From Bagarius yarrelli (lineage: Eukaryota > Chordata > Actinopteri > Siluriformes > Sisoridae): a stretch of 64,000 nucleotides of DNA. The stretch's first letter is position 1. Every line of letters begins with the position of its first letter. Below the pieces are notes generated by a model. The model did no database searches. It worked only from the letters and a program-made list of their open reading frames with translations, and was not told where the DNA came from. The DNA lies in the NCBI GenBank assembly GCA_005784505.1, contig VCAZ01000001.1:2841597-2905596 (forward strand), in the 5' to 3' direction. Of this stretch, positions 46,536 to 59,488 are shown one piece after another. Made by a program: the position numbers and the translations under genes.

Positions 46536-46764
46536 TAGTGGTGGCTCAAATGGTTAAGGCACTAAGTTGTTGATTGGAAGACCTGGGGTTCAAGCCCCAC
46601 CGCTGCCAGTCTGACACTGTTGCGTCCTTGAGCAAGACCCTTAACCCTTCCTGCTCCAGGGGGCTTTATCATAGCTGACCCTGTGCTCTGACCCCAATCT
46701 GCTAAGCTGGGATATGCAAAGAAGCAAATTTCCCTGTGCTTTAGAGTCTATGTGACAAATAAGC
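46536..46764 (+). repeat. Family B SINE (full length to its tail)
   Basis: 'GTGGTGGCTCAAATGGTTAA', GGTTCAAGCCCCACC, 'ACCCTTCCTGCTCCAGGGGG', 'AATTTCCCTGTGCTTTAGAG', and the end TGTGACAAATAAG. Confidence 0.85.
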
Positions 46765-47789
46765 CCCTTTACCCCTTTATACGCTACTGCACTGACTAGC
46801 TGGCTGTATGCTATTTAACGGTAAACAGCGAAGCGGTCATTTTTGGAACTAAACTTATATTTGTTGTTGATTCCATGCATTAGAACATGCATTTTTGTAA
46901 ATGATTTAGATGAAGGCAGTTGTTTAGACTAAAACATAGCTACAGTACAGCACTGGGGCTATTACGTCAGTAAAAAATTAAGTTTTGCTTGTTTTTTGCT
47001 TGCTTTTCCCCTGATTCTGAAAACAGAAAAGGTAAAAATGATAGAACAAAGAAGTATGTGCTGTTTATTGTCTCCCTCCAGTTCAGACCTATCGCCTCAT
47101 TTGCTCCGAGTCTGTGTATAACATCTGCAGCCTGCACATAATGGCCATTTGTTAACAAATTTACTTGCTCATTTACACGCTCACATTTAATAGCCCAATT
47201 TTGCACACAGGGAGCTGTGAGAATAGCAACACATTCGTTTATCGCAATGCATTTTTCCCCTTTAACCAGATGCGTAAACAGATCAACACAAAAGTGTTCG
47301 TTTAAAATGAAACTCTGCATAAATGCACAAATCAATCACAAATCAATATTTAATACAATCCATTAATCATATGGAAGCTTGATTGCTGCAAAGAGGTAAG
47401 CTACAGTATGTGTCTGAAAATAAAAAGGTTTTTTTTCTTCTATTCTCATTATCAGGGATGAGCGACATCCTGATTGCATCACCCTTAAAAAATGTCTTTG
47501 GTTAAGAAGGTGAACTTGGTGTCACGGAATGCTGACACCAACTGACATAGGTTTCATGTTCTCCATGCAAGGTGACCAACATTCTCCCTCATGGTTATTT
47601 TTGCTGTGCTTTGACTTTATTAGTTTGTTTTAGACTTGTGTCTGGCTAGTGTTTCTATTTTAACATCATAAATTACAAAACAACATACACAAACTTCACG
47701 GTCAGGAGCCTAGAACTCGCCAGGACTAGTGTTATGAGGTTATTTCAAACCTTCTATAAGATTTTAAAACTTCCTTTTTTTAAAAAAGA
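46765..47789. other. Repeat-poor intergenic island
   Basis: Unique-looking. A 122-codon minus-strand frame (46967-47335) is open but unrecognised. About 47050-47300 has balanced, non-repetitive sequence and is a candidate conserved non-coding element. Confidence 0.3.
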
Positions 47790-48094
47790 CATCAACATCT
47801 TCTATACCCGCCTATTCCCTAATTTGGGGTCACGAGGATCTGCTGGAGTCTATCCCAGCCATCTCTGAATGGGCAAAAGGTAGGAGGGGAAACACCCTGG
47901 ACAGGTCGCCAGTCTATTACAGGGCAACACACACTCACTCCTATGGGCAATTTAGAATCACCGGTCAATCTAACATACATGTTTTTGGACTATGGAAGGA
48001 AACCGACGAACCCGGAGTAAACCCACACAAGCAGGTTGAGAACATGCAAACTCCACACAGAAAGGCCCCTGCCTGGGAATCGAACCCTAGGTGC
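47790..48094 (-). repeat. Family C SINE-like repeat
   Basis: 'CTTCTATACCCGCCTATTCC' through 'AGGCCCCTGCCTGGGAATCG'. The head end is truncated. Confidence 0.85.
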
Positions 48095-48317
48095 CAGAAC
48101 AGATGAGTCTTTTTATGCACACTTACATTGTACTCTTGAGAGCAGACGTGAAGTGCTGGGTGATATCTCAGAAATGGCTGATTTCCTTAACTTTTTAGAC
48201 CCAACTGTCTTTGAGGTTAATGTGGTGTTTCTGTGGGTTAAAACTACTTGTTGATAAGAGAGAATTTCCAGACTGGTTCACAGTGAAAAAAAGGCCTGGG
48301 TAACTTTAATTAGTATT

Positions 48318-48540
48318 CAGTGGTGGCTCAAATGGTTAAACTACTGAGTTGTTAATCAAAAGACCAAGAAGACCTGGGTTCAAGTTCCACCACTTTCAGT
48401 CAGCCACTGTTGGGTCCTTGAGCAAGACCCTTAACCCTTCCTGCTCCAGCGGCGCTGTATCATAGCTGACCCTGTGCTCTGACCCCCAACTTACTAAGAT
48501 GGGATATGCGAAGAAACAAATTTCACTCTGCTGTATGTGT
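48318..48540 (+). repeat. Family B SINE
   Basis: 'CAGTGGTGGCTCAAATGGTT', 'CCACTGTTGGGTCCTTGAGC', 'GCGCTGTATCATAGCTGACC', end 'AATTTCACTCTGCTGTATGT'. Confidence 0.85.
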
Positions 48541-49442
48541 TCAGTTTTTACATTTATAACAAATGTGAGCACAAAAGCATGTTAGTATGTTAAAGAACAT
48601 GTTGAAACTTAGGAATAAAACAGCAGATGTCCATGTCACATTCCAGATTGTGCTTTTTCAACATTTAAATGTCCTCTTTTGATAAATATAGACATTTATT
48701 GTTGACTCGGAAACCAGCTTTCCATTCAGTTTAGCGTCATACCAGGAGACTGTAACCTTGCATTAATTTCCCTGTTTTAAAATTAAATATTCATTTTCTC
48801 ATTAAAAATTTTAGTTACTTATATTAACATAAATAGACAGAATGAAATCACAAAAATAACATGAAAAAAAATCCACGCTGGTTTACATTGTGTGCTTTGC
48901 AGCCTACAGATACGATGGCTTGATTCGCTCCTGGAACTCACTCATAACTCACGGTGAAGGAGGTTCTGCATTATTTACCCCCTCATGGGGATTTCTTTAA
49001 ACACTTAAGCCCTTCAGTATCTCCATATAACCATAAAGGCAGCTGTTACACCTTAGACTCTCAGTCTCATTCATCTTATCTGGCTTCAGAAAAAAAAACA
49101 CTTCAGAGAGGAGAACCGACAATACGCTTTCATTGTACTTAGTGTCAGAGTGTGTGAAATATTAATAAGGATCTTTTAAAACGTCAGTGGTTGTGACATA
49201 TTTGTTTACCTCATAGCACTTTAGGGCCATAATAACTAAAATGTGCTATTGGTGTAGCCTATTTTGACAAATACATGACAGATTTATTATTACTAAATAA
49301 TTGTCGCTCATATTATTGAACAGAAATTCAACCAACAAAAGATAATATTTAATTACTTCACAAACATGTAGGATAGTAAAATATTTTTTGTTAATATTTT
49401 TCACACTTTCTTGTACACAGAATTATTCAACACAGTACAACA
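48541..49442. other. Intergenic, nothing recognised
   Basis: AT-rich unique sequence with no gene signal. Confidence 0.4.
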
Positions 49443-49645
49443 TATAGTGAAATGTTTTTCTTTGCATATCCCACCACAAAAGGTTGGGGTCAACGGGCAG
49501 GATCAGCTAAAGGTTGGGGTCAAAGGGCAGGGTCAGCTATGATACAGTAACCCTGGAGCAGGAAGGGTTAAGGATCTTGTTCAAGGAGCCAACAGTGGCA
49601 GACTTGGCGGCGGTCAGGCTTGAACAAAAGTTGTCCTGGTATTCC
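49443..49645 (-). repeat. Family B SINE with an internal 30-bp tandem duplication
   Basis: Typical body ('GCTATGATACAGTAACCCTG', 'GCAGGAAGGGTTAAGGATCT'), but the segment starting AAAGGTTGGGGTCAA is present twice in tandem (49479-49508 and 49509-49538; 28 of 30 identical). Confidence 0.85.
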
Positions 49646-49649
49646 AACC

Positions 49650-49919
49650 AACATTTACAGCATTTTTGGCAGACACCCTCATCCAGAGCGACTTTTATTT
49701 CATTTATACAACAAAGCAATTGGGATTAAGGGCCTTGCTCAGGGGTCCAACAGTGGCAGCTTAGTGGATCTGGGAATCAAAAGCCGAGCTTGAAAAATAG
49801 TAGTCCAACACCTTAACCTCTGCGCTAGGAACGAGTGGCTACATATATTTTTACGGGTTGGTGGTCCAACATCTTCGGGTTGGTAGTCAAACATCTAAAC
49901 CATGAGCCACCACTTCCCA
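49650..49919 (-). repeat. Family A SINE, rearranged head
   Basis: 'ATTTACAGCATTTTTGGCAG', 'GCCTTGCTCAGGGGTCCAAC', then the head complement occurs in repeated partial form: 'GTAGTCCAACACCTTAACCT', 'TTGGTGGTCCAACATCTTCG', 'GGTAGTCAAACATCTAAACC', ending CCACCACTTCCC. Confidence 0.75.
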
Positions 49920-50503
49920 CCTTAATTGTGTAAGGTGAATATTAATTATACATAGCTAATGTTTCTTCTAATGATCTAACAAAAAATTATGTCTTTCCCA
50001 CAAAACATCTTACGTCATCTTATAACCTTTAACAATCCCACCGCTAATTTCTAAAAAAGTTACACTAGCGAATGTCCAAAATCAGGGAACACAATGTTTT
50101 TCTGTTTGTTGAATAGACTGGAGATCGTCTAGACGGGAAGGAACAGTCTGGCAAGTACTTAATGTTGTGCCAAAAACCTCACCCTCTGAGTTGTTGACTA
50201 CCTGCTAAGGATGCACCTGTTAATAAAGCTGTGTGTTTCTGACATGCAAACAAGGATTTTGTCTTTGCTAATAAACACACACAGTGATACAAGTACAACA
50301 TTTGTGTTATTGTGCACCAGGAGCGTTTGCATCAAAGTGATGCTATCCAGTGATGCTAAAAAAGAATGTTAAAAATAACTGTCCTCGGATTCCTATTGCT
50401 CTGCATTGTTCCTTAGTCTTTATTTTTTTCCTTTTTGACATTTTTTCATGATGCAAATTGCTGATTTTTAGAAAGAAAAAGCATTAAATGAATTACTATT
50501 ACT
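49920..50503. other. Intergenic, nothing recognised
   Basis: Unique-looking sequence. Confidence 0.4.
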
Positions 50504-50686
50504 GGGGGAAGTGGTGGCTCATGGTTAAGGTGTTGGACTACCAACCCGAAGATTGTTTGATTCCCAGCTTTGACTTTTTATAAGTCAACACCACTGGGCC
50601 CCTGAGCAAGGCCCTTAAGACCCAATTTGTATAAATGAGATAAATGTAAGTCGCTCTGGATAAGAGCGTCTGCCAAATGCTGTAAT
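50504..50686 (+). repeat. Family A SINE with the best-preserved core
   Basis: 'GGAAGTGGTGGCTCATGGTT', 'GGGCCCCTGAGCAAGGCCCT', 'TAAGTCGCTCTGGATAAGAG' followed by CGTCTGCCAAATGCTG. A 20-bp part of the middle is altered. Confidence 0.9.
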
Positions 50687-50687
50687 T

Positions 50688-50935
50688 CAATAAAATTTTA
50701 TTTGTATAGCGCTTTTTACAATGGTGATTGTCACAAAGCAGCTTTACAAAATCAAAGAAATTATATCATGAAAATAAATCAGCAAATCAGTTTGTCCCTG
50801 ATGAGCAAGCCGAGGACGACGGTGCAGGGGAAAAACTCCCTGAGACGGAATAGGAAGAAACCTTGAGAGAAACCAGAGTTAACAGAGAACCCATCCTCAT
50901 TTGAGTGAAAAACAGGGAGCAGGAATTATGCAGTT
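50688..50935 (+). repeat. Family F dispersed repeat
   Basis: 'AATAAAATTTTATTTGTATA', GCGCTTTTTACAATGG, 'CACAAAGCAGCTTTACAAAA', 'AAAACTCCCTGAGACGGAAT', 'AACCTTGAGAGAAACCAGAG'. It directly follows the family A SINE. Confidence 0.7.
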
Positions 50936-51342
50936 ACACTGTGTGTGTGTGTAAGCAACTTCAATCATAAGTCGTTAAAGAACAGCTGGAACGCCTTTAT
51001 GGCAGGGGTACTATTATCGCTTGCATATCCATGGTTGTTTTTCACACTATTGTACATTTAATCATGTTTGCAATCCACAGAAAGAAAACAGATTGTCCAG
51101 AACTAATTAATAAAAATGTTCTAGACATTTAATTTCTGGTGTCTGTTTAGTTTCCTCTGTTACTAGTTATTAATCAGTAAGCGGTGCCTACCATTCATAA
51201 AAAAAATTTTGACAAGTGCAACTGATTGGGAATTTGCCAATGAAATGCTGGCTGGACCACATACCACAAAGCAAATCTGGATTTAACTTTAGATCACTAC
51301 CAGGACAAGAGAAAAGGAAGAAACCTTTTTAGCAGAAATTCA
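50936..51342. other. Intergenic, nothing recognised
   Basis: Short (GT)n near 50940-50952; nothing else. Confidence 0.4.
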
Positions 51343-51650
51343 TCCATTTATCTATTGTCTATACCTGTTTACTTTTAAAATGGGTCACAGAGATCTGCTG
51401 GAGTCTGTCATTGGGTAAAAGGCAGGGGTACAGGGGTACCAGTCCATTGCATAGACAAACAACGAAAACAAAAAACTCACTCCTTTGGGCAATTTAGATT
51501 CACCAATCGATCTAACATACCTGTTTTTAGACTGTGGGAGGAAACCGGAGAACCCGGAGTAAACCCACGCAAGCACAGGGAGAACATACAAACCGAAGAT
51601 CACTGCAGGGGATTCGAATTTGAATCACTAACCATTAAGCTACCATAACT
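51343..51650 (-). repeat. Family C SINE-like repeat
   Basis: 'CCATTTATCTATTGTCTATA', 'GAAACCGGAGAACCCGGAGT', 'CAAGCACAGGGAGAACATAC', ending in a decayed head. Confidence 0.8.
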
Positions 51651-53002
51651 ATTTAAGAAAGAAACCCATTCTCTGGGTTCCACAAACCGCTAACTAAACA
51701 TCTGATGATATGAAACATTAAGCTGGAAACTTCAGATCTTCCTTTAATTGGTTAATGTGGACAGGATTTCCAGGAAGACGTGTGTGTCAGGTTGTTTAAC
51801 AGTCCAACTGGAAACAATCCAAAGCTGGCAGATCAAAGTAAGCTGTTGAGTTTACATCGGTGGCAATGAGCAATAATCGAGATCGATTAAATGCTGGATT
51901 CTTAAAAAGAATGTGAAATTCATGGTACAGACTGTTTAAAAGACATTTAAGAGTTTAGCTTTAATAACTAAACGTCATTGGTTGCTTTACCTGTCAGTCA
52001 TACATCCTCTTGGGCGGGTCTTAGCCATTCAAGGTTAGCCAAGAAGGCTCCTAGACCTTCTACCGTCAGACTGCAGGTCTGGTTACGTGAGAATAAAGTG
52101 ACAGCAGATAAAAAAATCATTACTAACATTATATACTACACACTCTCAAGTCAAATATGTGGTCAGAAGCATAATATAAAGAACCTTAGGATGAAAACAG
52201 GAAATACAGCAACAGATTTATGTACAACTACAGTATTTCCCAGTAAAATTATCCACTTATTTGGCCATGAACTGGTTGTAGTCTTCAGGTTCCCTATGCT
52301 GGATCAATACACAGAAGCAGGAACGTGAAGAGAAAGTGGGTCAGTATTAAATTATTTTAGCTGTGGCTAGTTTTTAAATGCTTTCATTCGCTGGATAACC
52401 ACTTTGCTTATTAAACGAAGGAGGTTGCTATCAGGAAACCCCCCCCTAGATTTAGTGACCTTTCGGGAGAATATATAAATCGTTTTATTTTAATTTAGTT
52501 AATGTAAAATACAATAACAGGTGCATTAAATCTACAAAAAGTGGATTGCTTTCTCGATAGTACATGAAAGGTTGCCGTCAAATACACTTACTAGAAGTAA
52601 ATAAACCAAGAACCACATTTATTTTAAATAAATCCCTTTAGTAAATAAAGGCTAATATCAAACGTAACGTTGGTCTTGAGCCAAAGTGCAATTCGAACCA
52701 GTTGTGTAATTAATTGCAAGTGTGAAAATATAGAATTCTAACTGTGCTGTCTGGTTGTAGGATTACACAGGATGTCTGTGCAAATTTACAGCGAAAAGAA
52801 GAAAGATTCTTTGGGGGCCCCAGAGATCTGTTTTATTAGTAGTAACAGTAGTCAGTAGTAATAGTATGTTTGGTGTGGAATGGAACTCTTTTTTTTTAAT
52901 AAGGCCCCGAATTGCCAGCTGTGCCCCTGCATGTGTGTATGCATAATAGTGTTATGCCTCTATAATAAGACTTCATCCTACAAGACTAACACTAATGATC
53001 TA
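51651..53002. other. Repeat-poor intergenic stretch
   Basis: No known repeat for about 1.35 kb. A 116-codon plus-strand frame (51978-52328) is unrecognised. C-run near 52440-52446. Confidence 0.35.
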
Positions 53003-53177
53003 TTTACATTGACATTATTTGGCAGACACCTTTAACCAGAGCGTCTCACATTTCTGACGCAGGTGTTAAGAGCCTTGCTTAGAGGCCCAACAGCGGCATC
53101 TTAGTGGCGCTGGGAATCAAACCTTGATCTTCCAAGTGGTAGCCCAACAGCTTGACCACTGTGCTACCACTTCCCCT
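53003..53177 (-). repeat. Family A SINE
   Basis: 'TTTGGCAGACACCTTTAACC', 'GAGCCTTGCTTAGAGGCCCA', 'GTGCTACCACTTCCCC'. Confidence 0.8.
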
Positions 53178-53234
53178 ATTTATGGATAGTGATTAAATTT
53201 TGGAAGTATTCTGCTTATCAAGTGTCTTCTTATT

Positions 53235-53611
53235 TCGGTTGTTGCCTTTTAGGGGTCTCCACAGCGAATCATCCGTCTCTACCTAACCCTATTCTCTACA
53301 TCCTCTTCACTCACACCCACTAACTTCATGTCCTCGTTTATCGCATCCATATACCTCCTCTTTGGTCTTCCTCTTTACCTTCTGCCTGGTAGCTTCATTT
53401 CTAACATCCTCCTACAAATATATTCACTGTCCCTCCTCTGTACATGTCCAAACCACCTCAATCTGGACTCCCTGACTTTCTCCCCAAAACATCTAACATA
53501 AGTCATCCCCCTGATGAACTCGTTCCTAATCTTGTCCAACCTCGTCACTCCCAAAGAAAACCTCAACATCTTCAGCTCTGCTGTATTGCTAAAGGTAACG
53601 GATAAATCCAT
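53235..53611 (-). pseudogene. Decayed non-LTR retrotransposon (LINE) ORF2 C-terminal fragment
   Basis: The minus strand encodes a 78-codon piece (53375-53611) with the motifs LKMLRFSLGV, DKIRNEFIRG and RLRWFGHVQRRDS, followed by RRMLEM and PGRR. This is the conserved region downstream of the reverse transcriptase in a widespread group of LINE ORF2 proteins (RTE-like by memory; clade not certain). After PGRR a frameshift occurs: the next block (about 53240-53380) continues in another frame with YMDAINEDMK and RRMIRCGDP-type motifs and contains in-frame stops. The catalytic RT and endonuclease parts are absent. It is a 5'-truncated, inactive relic. Confidence 0.7.
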
Positions 53612-55182
53612 CTCTGAATGTAAACTGTTTGTGTCGAGTTAAGCTGTGGATAGCATTTTGTTTTTTTTCTACTCTTGAAGTTATTATAGCAAATAAATTG
53701 CAACTTTCCAACAGGGAATTGGATTGCATTTTTGTGCAAAATACTGTTACCATAAGAAGGAGCAAGTTGTCAAAATATATTGTTTCTTTTTTTCTCAGGA
53801 GGCCTTTGACAGCCTGACCAATGGAAATTTCCATGAGCCCAAAATATGCATCGTGCCATAACAAAAAAAAAGCAGCTTCGTTCCAGCAAGCTTTATTTAA
53901 ATGTTTAATCACACGTATATCATTAAAGGTTAACAGAATGAGTAGAGATTTCCGTTTTTACTTTAAGACTTCTTTCAGATTTGTTTTGGATTTTTTTCCC
54001 ACATTCAGCTTCACTGCCAAGAGATTTGACTCTGCTGATTAGAGCTTTACCCTACGCTTTCTTTCCTCATCTCTCGGATACAATGAGCAGTGTCTGTGCC
54101 TGAATCTGGCCTGTCGGCACTGAGGGACACGACCAGACAGTCACGCAAAGATTACTGGACAGCTGAAGTGGCAACATTTCAAAATGCTAAATGTCAGCGC
54201 TAAGCTCATTTGCAGCATATGGGAAGGAAAGCACAGAGGCAGAGGTTGTGAAGTAAAAGTAGGAAGAGACCAAACCTCTTGCTTGAAATCATTTTCTCAC
54301 CTCTTTAAAGACACTTCAGTAGTAAAAAAAATAAAATAAAGGCTGCCAAAACCATCTCAGGAGAGCTGATAGAGTTGGAGAAAGTTCACGCATTGCATCG
54401 CACACTTAACCTCTTCAATTCGACACAGATTTCAAAGTATCTCCTATAACAACATTTCTTTTTGGGTTTTTTTTACAAATCTGCAACGTCTTTAAAAACC
54501 TTAGTTTTTTTCTGGCATTGTGTAGTAAATTCATGATTTCCAGCTGGTTTTGCACAGCTGTGGGTATCTTTCTCATCATTATTAATGCACTGGCACCTGA
54601 GCTGCTCGATGGGACGACTAAAAATGATGGTAATGATACGGCTGTTATTTTGAGCCAGACAATCTTCAATTGCCAGGCAGCAGCCATCCATTTTTTTCTG
54701 ACAGATGACTTCTTTTGCAGCTAAATGTGCATTTTCCCCTTCATACATCAATGCTGTTGTAATAATAATACCCTGAATGTCTCCACCATGCAGCCATTTT
54801 CATATTCCCCAGATTCTCTTCTGATCCTGGTGGTATTGAAACCAGCCACAATTTTATTGCACTGCTCTGGTTCCTGGTTTCTTTCCTTATCACGGATCTG
54901 CATTTCTCAACATTACTTTATTGCACCGCACCTTTAGTTAAGACAACAGCTGTAAAAGCCCTTCTACCAATCGAAATAACTAAAGGGCTATAAAGCATCA
55001 GGGAAGTGTTTTGCACACTGGATGCTGACAGTCTTATTAAACGACATCCGTAACTGGATCCGATAAGTAGTTCAAGCATCTCGTATATGTTTGGACAGCA
55101 ACACAATTCTCATGTGTCTCTTCCTGTTTACTTGGGGTGTTGCTGAAATTAGGTGACAACAAACCATTCTAAACAGCAGATC
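53612..55182. other. Repeat-poor intergenic island
   Basis: 1.57 kb without SINE, MITE or LTR. About 54040-54260 and 54500-54900 are unique, composition-balanced stretches and candidates for conserved non-coding DNA. Overlapping frames of 60-107 codons on both strands are not recognisable. Confidence 0.35.
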
Positions 55183-55373
55183 TGGGGAAGTGGTAGCGCC
55201 GTGGTTAAGTTGTTGGCCTGGTAAATGGAAGATCCGGGTATTGATTCCCAGCTTCATCAAGTTACCACTGTTGGGCCCCTGAGCAAGACCCCTTAACCCC
55301 CAATTGCTCAGTTGTATAAATGAAATAAAAGTAAGTCGCTCTGGATAAGAGCGTCTGCCAAATGCTGTAAATG
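55183..55373 (+). repeat. Family A SINE
   Basis: 'GGGGAAGTGGTAGCGCCGTG', 'GTTGGGCCCCTGAGCAAGAC', 'AAGTCGCTCTGGATAAGAGC' and the tail CTGTAAATGTTAA. A well-preserved copy. Confidence 0.9.
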
Positions 55374-56556
55374 TTAACAGCAGATCTACAGTGAAAAAAA
55401 CTCAATAATGCTAAACTGACCTTAAGCACCTATAGCTTTCATAATAATTTGCTTTCATTCAATATATTGATTTGGTGAGAGATTGATCTTGGAGTTGGGA
55501 GTTTACGATACTTTATTGGGTGGAGTTTATAACGGTCAAAAGGCAAATCAATCAGTTCATTATTTAAATGTCTTCATGTATTGCCTGCCAATGCTGTATA
55601 TCAAGTATACTTATTGTTATACTGGACTTGTATGGGGGAAAAAAGGAATGTCCTCCCCGGTCCCATGTTGCACGGCAAACTGATTACACTTAAAGCACTG
55701 CTAGGTAAGTGCTTTTTTATTTATTTACCTCTATTTAAACAGGAAAGTCTTACTAAGATTAAAACCTCTTTTACAAGAGAGACCTGGCCAAGGTTACAGC
55801 CATACGGTAGGACGTTTTAAAATAATACAAGTACACATAAGAAAAACAAAAAAAAAAAAAATATATAAAAATATGTCCTCTGTATGAAGAGGAAGAAGAA
55901 CATTCTTAAGAAGAACAATCACACGCCTTCATTACCAATCTCGATCCCTGTATATTTACCAATAGGCACAAATTTATCTACTTTTAAATATTTTTTTACA
56001 TTTTATTTCATATCCAGGATGTTTAATATAAAAATACAGTTTCCCCCACGGTTCTGGAGTACACTAAAAAGCAAACACTTAAAAGAGCGTAGCTGGTAAC
56101 TACCCAAGCTAAGACAAAGAAGGGTACAGAGATAAACGAAAATCTACCAGTGCTGTTTTCTATGTATATTTAGTGATGTCCAAACCCCTATATCATCAAC
56201 CATAAGTACAGGATTTAGCATTTGCAATAAAACTTAGCGATGCATAGCACACTGAATCAAGGCTTGTTAAAGGTGCGGAAGGCTGCATGCATGAATATTA
56301 TACTTCTACCTAAAAAAACATATAGCTGTATAACATATTCTACATAATGAAGCGTGATATATTTTTAACCCAAACCGTTAATAGGGAAAATTTCAGCTAT
56401 GTGATGTGATGTGATGTTCTGTATTGTATGTAAAATTATTATATTAATATATTAGTATAATAATATTGATTATTATATTATATTAAGATAGTAAAGTATT
56501 AAGTATAGTGTCTAGTATATATTGCTGTTTTTTAAACAAAGTAAGAAGAGTTGGAG
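55374..56556. other. Intergenic, nothing recognised
   Basis: A-run near 55847-55861 and an AT-rich, locally self-complementary stretch near 56440-56500. No gene seen. Confidence 0.4.
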
Positions 56557-56700
56557 AAAGGGGTTGATCAGTGCTTAAGGTGTCGGACAGCTAATTGGAA
56601 GATTGGGGGTTCCCAGCACCACTAAGCAAAGCCCATTAACCACCAATTGCTCATTTTGTATAAAAGAGATCAATGGACGTCTGCCGAATGCCGTAAATGT
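56557..56700 (+). repeat. Family A SINE (degenerate)
   Basis: 'GATCAGTGCTTAAGGTGTCG', 'CACCAATTGCTCATTTTGTA', 'GACGTCTGCCGAATGCCGTA'. The middle is shortened. Confidence 0.75.
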
Positions 56701-57867
56701 CCACCTTGGGTTGTTTTTCTGTGTATATAAATGTAAGATTTGTGTTAAATTTTGTTTTAACATTTCGTATGTTCCCGGTTCTAGAAAGAACTTCCTGTAA
56801 GCGACGAACAGAAAAGCATATACAATATTCTAGTATATTCTCTATACGCACATATATACACATTATTTCACAGAGAGTAGAAAAAAAAGGTGTAGCATTG
56901 GCTGCTATGTTCTAGTCTGGTCTTTTACAAAGCTTAGTGGTCTTTTGATATCTCAGCCCTTCGGTCATGCCCCAGCAGTTTTTCATTTGCCCTTCTCCCC
57001 TCCTCTCCCTCAGTGCTGTCACTGTGAAATATGTGTCTGCTCCCTCCTTTAGTCCCAAAGCGGAAAGGAGGTGAACAGACAGACAAGGCCAAAGACACTC
57101 AACCAAATACCTCGAGCTATTTTTTTTTTTTGTCCATAAAAAGTGAGGAATGATGTTTGTAAAAGCTACATATACACATGAATCATTAAAACCCAAAGAG
57201 TCAATTACTCACACAATAAAAACAACATTCAAATAATGAAAAAGATCATCTTTTATATATATTTTTGGGATATTAATTTGGATATAAAATTTGTCTCAGT
57301 GTGAAACTTCTTGCTGGAGGCAATTCGAAGACAATTCAACACACTTTATGTAAAAATACTACGATGGGCTGTTCTTGTCTAATATTATTCCTTGTTTAGT
57401 TTTACCGCTGTCGCCTCGGGCTTAATCTAAATCAGCATGCAGATTTCCGTGAAGCTGATTTAATAAGTTTGTTATGTCTAGAAAAATATTAGTCCATGTG
57501 TTATCTTTCAAATTTTATTGAACTCAATTTGATCGTCAACATCACAGTACAGACCGTCTGTATTTTAAACAGCAAAAGTAAAAGACTTACGGTATGTACC
57601 CAAAGCTGGCACTTATACTTTACTGCAAGTCCGTGCATTTATTGTATTTTTAATACAATTCTTGAAGTTTTTCTTTCACATATAAAATTGTGATTCAGTA
57701 TAGTAAGAAAATTAAAGATCTAGCTTTACCACAATCTAGCGAGAGCGCATTAGTTATTTATTTCAAAATATGTCAATACATGATAAAAGTTAAATGTTGT
57801 CTTTTATTATTTATAAAAAATTGTATTTAGCGAGTAAATAAAATATAGAATAAAAAGCGTCCATTAC
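56701..57867. other. Intergenic, mostly unique
   Basis: About 57395-57425 has 'TTTTACCGCTGTCGCCTCGG', reminiscent of a small family F fragment. No gene recognised. Confidence 0.35.
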
Positions 57868-58210
57868 TTTATCTTCTATACCCGCTTATTCCCTAATTCG
57901 GGGTCACGGCGATCTGCTGGAGTCTATCCCAGCCGCCTCTGAAAAGGTGAAAGGCAGGAGGGGGACACCCTGGACAGGTCACCAGTCCATCACAGGGCCA
58001 CACACACACACTCACACTCACTCCTATGGGCAATTTAGAATCACCAATGAACCTAACATATATTTGTACTGTGGGAGGAAACCGGAGAACCCAGAGTAAA
58101 CCCACACAAGCACGGGGAGAACATGCAAACTCCACACAGCCCGAGAATTAAACCCGGAACCTTCTTGCTGTGAGGCAACAGTGCTAAACACTAAGCCACG
58201 GTGCTGCCCA
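57868..58210 (-). repeat. Family C SINE-like repeat (near full length)
   Basis: 'TATCTTCTATACCCGCTTAT', 'GGACAGGTCACCAGTCCATC', 'GGAAACCGGAGAACCCAGAG', 'AAGCCACGGTGCTGCCC'. Confidence 0.85.
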
Positions 58211-59029
58211 AGAAGCATCTAACAGTGAAAAACTATTTTTTTTACTAAAGTTTTGATGTGATGACATTGCAAAAAAAAGAAGGTGTGGCTTGCTGTGTTA
58301 GCTGTTACTCATGCAAGATGAAAATTGTTTCGTTATTCTTCAGAACGATATTAAAACATAGTCGATGGTGAAAATTAAAACCTTCAAGCCCTGGAGGACA
58401 TTTCCATCAAAGTGGGGTTTCAGTCATTAGTAGTAAAAAAGTACCTGTGCCAGAACGTTTCCCGCACAATATCAGTTGTTTGACCTACAGACCTAAAAAG
58501 AATTATAAAATCATAATAAAGTCTTAAACTAAACAACTTCTCTAAAATGTCATTTGTACATAGAGCAGATCATGTTTTTTTAATACCTGCCTAATGGTGA
58601 ATTAATTAACTGGATAAAATGCTGACAGTAAAACTGTAAAGCTGCTGCTGGTTTGTTTGAGGGAAAGTGCCACCTACTGATGTTCTTGTTTGAGTAAGTG
58701 CGTTGTGCTGGTTGCTGGGATCCTGACTAACAAGCAAAGACGCTTGTACTGTCACCGACTCGAGTGTATGTAATCTTTGTATACAGTCCTGATAAATAAT
58801 AGAAATGATCCTTAGCAGAAACTTGTTTTAACACACTTAAAAAAAAAAAAAACAAATTGTAAAACTGGATGGAAAACAACAATAAATACTGATAGACGTC
58901 CAAAATAAAGCTTCAACCCTGCAGACTTTTATATAACCTTTATATAAGCTTTAAATCGTATAAATCTTAGACAGTAACATAACAGAACAATACTGTACTT
59001 TTTAATTTGTTATAAATTAATTATATGCG

Positions 59030-59034
<5 letters not shown>
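58211..59034. other. Intergenic, nothing recognised
   Basis: AT-rich sequence with an A-run near 58839-58852. Confidence 0.4.

Positions 59035-59108
<74 letters not shown>
59035..59108. repeat. (TA)n microsatellite
   Basis: Pure TA run, about 37 units, the longest TA tract in the window. Confidence 0.95.
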
Positions 59109-59112
<4 letters not shown>

Positions 59113-59488
59113 TATCTACATATATAAAAGAGATTAAGAATGAATCCACAAATTTTACTATTTTGACTCTTTTATTAGTTTGTTTTCCTGGCTTTTAACA
59201 CTTTAGTGCATTTTTACTGTACAATCATGTCTTTTTAAATAAATGGTTAAAAAAGTTGAACAATGGCACTCGTTATGTTAATTATGCTACACATTTATCA
59301 TGCAAAGCAGGGGTGTCCAAAACGGGGTAAAATTCACTACAAAATCGCTTAAAAATGTTTTAATCAACATTAATTAACACATATTTCCTAAAGTTTATAA
59401 TAATAGTAGCTTCACTGAAATTTAGGTAAAAATAATATTGGGCATTTATAAATAAAGAACATTTATATTTAAAATTATAGTAATTGAA

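Noticed and set aside
53375..53611. 78-codon frame considered as a real small gene
   Set aside because: Its motifs match the C-terminal part of LINE ORF2 proteins, and the continuation is frameshifted with stops; a transposon relic.
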